A stretch of 64,000 nucleotides of DNA from JADMIH01 sp035274425 (GTDB lineage Bacteria; Chloroflexota; Chloroflexia; QHBQ01; JADMIH01), in NCBI GenBank assembly GCA_035274425.1, contig DATEOC010000077.1, positions 1 through 64,000 on the forward strand. The letters run 5' to 3'. How positions within the stretch are numbered: position 1 is the first letter of the stretch; every line of letters starts with the position of its first letter. The notes under the pieces were generated by a model. It was not told the origin of the DNA. It searched no databases and saw only the letters and a list, made by a program, of their open reading frames with translations. The position numbers and the translations under genes are program-made. This document shows positions 61,456 through 64,000 of this stretch, piece by piece.

Positions 61456-61520
61456 TGAAACGTGATGCGTGATGTGTGATGTGTGAAACGTGAGTGCGAC
61501 GTCTATCGTCTGTCGTCCAC
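61456..61520. repeat. CGTGATG and GTCTATC heptads
   Basis: CGTGATG, CGTGATG, TGTGATG units (61461-61482) and then GTCTATC/GTCTGTC units (61501-61518) in the spacer between the second permease and the binding-protein gene. Confidence 0.75.
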
Positions 61521-61580
61521 CTTGGCAATAGGCTTCCTCCTTTTATTGATAGGTTTGTTACTGCATAAAGCTCTGGTTCG

Positions 61581-62651
61581 CTATTGGGTCAGAATTAGTG
61601 AGCGTGACCAGAAGAAAAAGACGCCGAAAATGAGCACGACAGCCACCGCCACGCCCGTCCTCACGAGAGAGGCACTGCGCAATTGCAACCCGGACGAAAG
61701 CCGGCTCCCAATCTGGGGCAGCAGAATCGAGAGGATCAGTAGCAAGCCGATGACAATGTCCTGTACCTGGCCCTGGAGGTTGATCAGCCCCATCCCGAAG
61801 CGCAAAATGCCGACCAGCAGCAGCGCCAGCACTGCGCCGACCATCGTACCACTCCCGCCGAAGATGCTGACACCGCCGAGGACCGTCACAGTGATGACGG
61901 TCAACTCCAGCCCTCCTCCGATATCGGGGCGGGTGCTGCCGAACCGTGCGGCCAGGATGAACCCGGCCATAGCCGCCATGACGCTGGACAGCACGAAGAT
62001 GATGATTTTGATGCGCTCGACCGGCACGCCGGAATAGCGAGCAGCGGCTTCGTTGCTCCCTATGGCATAGAGGTAGCGTCCGAAGGTAGTCTTGTGCAAC
62101 ACCAGGCCAAAGACTAGGGCCAGCACCGCGAAGATGAGGAGAGCGAAGGGAATTTCAGTATCGCCTAGCTTGCCCTGCCCCAGGTATGTAAAAGACTCCG
62201 GGTAGCCACGTGCGGCCTGGTCCCCCAGGAGCACATAGGCGAGGCCGCGATAGAAGGATAGCGTACCCAGCGTAACGGCCAGCGCGGGCAGCTTCAGACG
62301 GGCAATCAGCACTCCATTGAGCAGGCCCGCAAGGATGCTGACAAGCAGAGCCACAATGACTGCGAGCCATATATTCCACCCGCCCATGTACAGCCAGCCC
62401 ATGAGGGACGCGGATAGTCCCAACGTGGAGGCAATCGAGAGGTCTATGTTGCCGGTGATGATAATGAAGACCATAGGCAACATCATGATGCCGATCTCCA
62501 TGAAATCGGAGGTGGTACGCAACAGGTTGCTGGCATCCAGGAAGTAAGGTGAGCGCCATGTGTTGAATGCGCTCACGGCCACAATCAGCACCACGAGTAG
62601 CCATTCCCAGCGTAAGAATATGCGTTGCCAGGAGCCTCTGTTCTGCTTCAT
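61581..62651 (-). CDS. rhaQ: Sugar ABC-transporter permease (second)
   Basis: 356 residues, branched-chain/ribose-type permease (BPD_transp_2) with eight to ten spans. Characteristic segments are VFIIITGNIDLSIASTLGLSA, GLLNGVLIARLKLPALAVTLGT and FGGSGTMVGAVLALLLVGIL. It ends in a charged tail. It pairs with the 62693-63709 permease to form the rhamnose channel. The ribosome site is poor, and a GTCCATC heptad array lies directly upstream. Confidence 0.9.
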   Translation of the reverse strand: MKQNRGSWQRIFLRWEWLLVVLIVAVSAFNTWRSPYFLDASNLLRTTSDFMEIGIMMLPMVFIIITGNIDLSIASTLGLSASLMGWLYMGGWNIWLAVIVALLVSILAGLLNGVLIARLKLPALAVTLGTLSFYRGLAYVLLGDQAARGYPESFTYLGQGKLGDTEIPFALLIFAVLALVFGLVLHKTTFGRYLYAIGSNEAAARYSGVPVERIKIIIFVLSSVMAAMAGFILAARFGSTRPDIGGGLELTVITVTVLGGVSIFGGSGTMVGAVLALLLVGILRFGMGLINLQGQVQDIVIGLLLILSILLPQIGSRLSSGLQLRSASLVRTGVAVAVVLIFGVFFFWSRSLILTQ

Positions 62652-62667
62652 CTCACATCACCCAACT

Positions 62668-62694
62668 TCCATCGTCCATCGTCCATCGTCCATC
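62668..62694. repeat. GTCCATC heptads
   Basis: Four near-perfect GTCCATC units that overlap the stop codon of the upstream permease gene and end about 17 bases before the start of the next one. Confidence 0.8.
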
Positions 62695-63709
62695 AAGCGT
62701 TTCTTCTCGGTATGATTCGCTGCAATCGCCGCAAGATAAGAGCGTCGGCAATCACCGCCAGCAGGATGAGCAAACCCTGCACTGCCAACTGCCAGAAAGG
62801 GGATATACGCACCAGCGTGAGCGCGTTGTTGATAATGCCGAGTAAGAACGCCCCCAGGCCTACACCCAGCACGCTGCCGCTGCCTCCGAAAATATTGACC
62901 CCACCCACGACCGGAGCGGCTACGGTCTGTAGCTCGAAGCCCATCGCAGTATTCGTCTGGGCGGCTTCGTAGCGCGAAGCCCACAACACTCCGGCCAGGC
63001 CGCACAGGATACCCGAAAGCATATAGACGAGGAAAATGATGCGCTGCATCGGGATACCTGCGAAGCGCGCCGCGTCCGGGTTACTCCCCACAGCATAGAT
63101 GTCGCGGCCCGTACGCGTAAACTTGAGGAAGAGGCCCACCGCGAAGGCCACGAATAGGGCAAAGAGGATAAGGTTGGGGACGATTAGAGGTGTGCCTTTG
63201 GCGAGTTGCTTAAAATCGGGAGGCATCTCGAATGCGTTGATCCACTGGCCCTCGCTGTAAAGAAAGATAAGCCCTCGATAGATGCTGAGCGTGCCGAGGG
63301 TGGCGATGATTGGCGGCACCCCGCCGTAAGCGATGATCAGCCCGTTGATGCTGCCGAGCACCGCCCCAATAGCCATACCGAGAGGCAGAGCGAGCACGAT
63401 GGGCATCTCGGGGAAGGCGACAACGGTGAAGGAGACCATCATGGCGGTCAACCCGATAGTCGAGCCAACGGATAGGTCAATGCCGCGCGTGATGATAACC
63501 ATCATCTGGCCGAGGGCTACGATCACGAGAATTGAGATATTTAGGAAAATGTCCCGGAAGTTAGCTGTCGTGAAGAAGGCCGGGTTGCGCAGGCTCACCA
63601 GGGCAGAGAGGGCGATTATGAAGAAGATAATGCCTGCCTCCCGGAATCTGACGACTGCCTGTATCAGGCGTCGTTGAGACTTGAGGGAGGCTTCTGCGTT
63701 TGCGACCAT
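62693..63709 (-). CDS. rhaP: Sugar ABC-transporter permease (first)
   Basis: 338 residues from the ATG at 63709, preceded by GGAG; the ATG at 63721 has no site. Ribose-type permease with about nine spans (MVIITRGIDLSVGSTIGLTAMM read in two parts; GSINGLIIAYGGVPPIIATLG; VVGGVNIFGGSGSVLGVGL). A partner of the downstream permease and the edge ATPase. It begins 22 bases after the ATPase stop. Confidence 0.9.
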   Translation of the reverse strand: MVANAEASLKSQRRLIQAVVRFREAGIIFFIIALSALVSLRNPAFFTTANFRDIFLNISILVIVALGQMMVIITRGIDLSVGSTIGLTAMMVSFTVVAFPEMPIVLALPLGMAIGAVLGSINGLIIAYGGVPPIIATLGTLSIYRGLIFLYSEGQWINAFEMPPDFKQLAKGTPLIVPNLILFALFVAFAVGLFLKFTRTGRDIYAVGSNPDAARFAGIPMQRIIFLVYMLSGILCGLAGVLWASRYEAAQTNTAMGFELQTVAAPVVGGVNIFGGSGSVLGVGLGAFLLGIINNALTLVRISPFWQLAVQGLLILLAVIADALILRRLQRIIPRRNA

Positions 63710-63731
63710 CCGGCTCTCCATTTTGTGGCTG

Positions 63732-64000
63732 CTACGCAGCAGTAGCGGCTGACATCAATTTTTCTTGAGTGGCTTCTGCGCGGCTAAACTCCCCGGTCAA
63801 TCGCCCCTCGCGCATGACCAGGATGCGGTCGCTCATGCCCAGGACTTCCGGCAATTCAGAGGAAATCATGAGGATAGCCATCCCCTGTGCCGCGAGTCCG
63901 CTCATCAGCCCATGCACGGCTGCCTTGGTGCCCACGTCAATCCCACGCGTCGGCTCGTCGAGTATCAAGATACGTGGCCTGGTGCCCAGCCACTTTGCCA
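63732..64000 (-). CDS. rhaT: Sugar ABC-transporter ATPase, C-terminal end (cut by window edge)
   Basis: Only the last 89 codons are in the window. Walker B and the following glutamate (ILILDEPTRGIDVGTK), then the switch region (GMAILMISSELPEVLGMSDRIL) and the tail typical of the second half of ribose/rhamnose-type ATPases (MREGRLTGEFSRAEAT). It energises the two permeases downstream. The gene continues beyond base 64000, and the operon promoter and regulator must lie there too. Confidence 0.9.
   Translation of the reverse strand, partial: AKWLGTRPRILILDEPTRGIDVGTKAAVHGLMSGLAAQGMAILMISSELPEVLGMSDRILVMREGRLTGEFSRAEATQEKLMSAATAA

Overview
The window reads as chromosomal DNA of a member of the Chloroflexota (inference). 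The evidence is the rhamnose pathway type (RhaI isomerase, RhaEW aldolase-dehydrogenase fusion, RhaB, RhaM), secreted proteins ending in SLH domains of the style CGGPGEPCD..RPYFRPG..TRGQ, FPETG/GLAQQGYPIS repeat domains, and two-component proteins of the NarL/LuxR class. Base composition looks moderately GC-rich by eye and was not computed. No rRNA, tRNA or CRISPR array was found.

Layout. 0.2-11.5 kb holds a minus-strand run of secreted or surface proteins: a large dimethylformamidase-like/P-domain/SLH protein, a GHL15-like glycosidase candidate, a small membrane protein, a lipoprotein with two cupredoxin domains, a membrane-anchored WD40 protein and a kelch protein. 11.8-15.8 kb is an oligopeptide-type ABC importer (binding lipoprotein and two permeases, no ATPase). 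16-25.7 kb is mixed: an XRE/NB-ARC/TPR regulator, a delta-60-repeat SLH protein, a MerR regulator with a textbook 19-bp-spacer promoter, TypA, a decayed toxin-antitoxin pair and a small membrane protein. 25.8-30.9 kb is a Tn3-family transposon of the Tn4430 layout (resolution site, tyrosine recombinase, transposase) with a nested 200-bp inverted-repeat unit at its right end.

31.5-37.4 kb is a signalling block: a multi-PAS sensor kinase, a NarL-type regulator, a stand-alone receiver, and a kinase fused to its own DNA-binding regulator. 37.6-51.1 kb is a co-directional stress island: Hsp20, DnaK, GrpE, a frameshifted PRC-barrel gene, a DnaJ/CbpA type co-chaperone, a CbpM-like modulator, PRC/BON proteins, ClpB, HdeD, a thioredoxin-reductase-like flavoprotein with degenerate receiver and glutaredoxin domains, and YceI. 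Next come 0.7 kb of gene debris.

51.8-64 kb is a minus-strand rhamnose operon entering from the right edge: ABC transporter (ATPase cut by the edge, two permeases, binding protein), RhaM, RhaI, RhaEW, RhaB, then LutC and a fused LutB-LutA. Read as a pathway: rhamnose is imported, epimerised, isomerised, phosphorylated and cleaved. RhaEW oxidises lactaldehyde to L-lactate, and the Lut proteins oxidise lactate to pyruvate.

A second layer runs through the spacers. Many carry short tandem arrays with a 7-base period, in several unrelated unit families (GTCGTCC, GGGGATC, CTGCCTA, CAAAATT, CGTGATG, AACTTGG). They are often arranged as long perfect hairpins and often sit directly before start codons.
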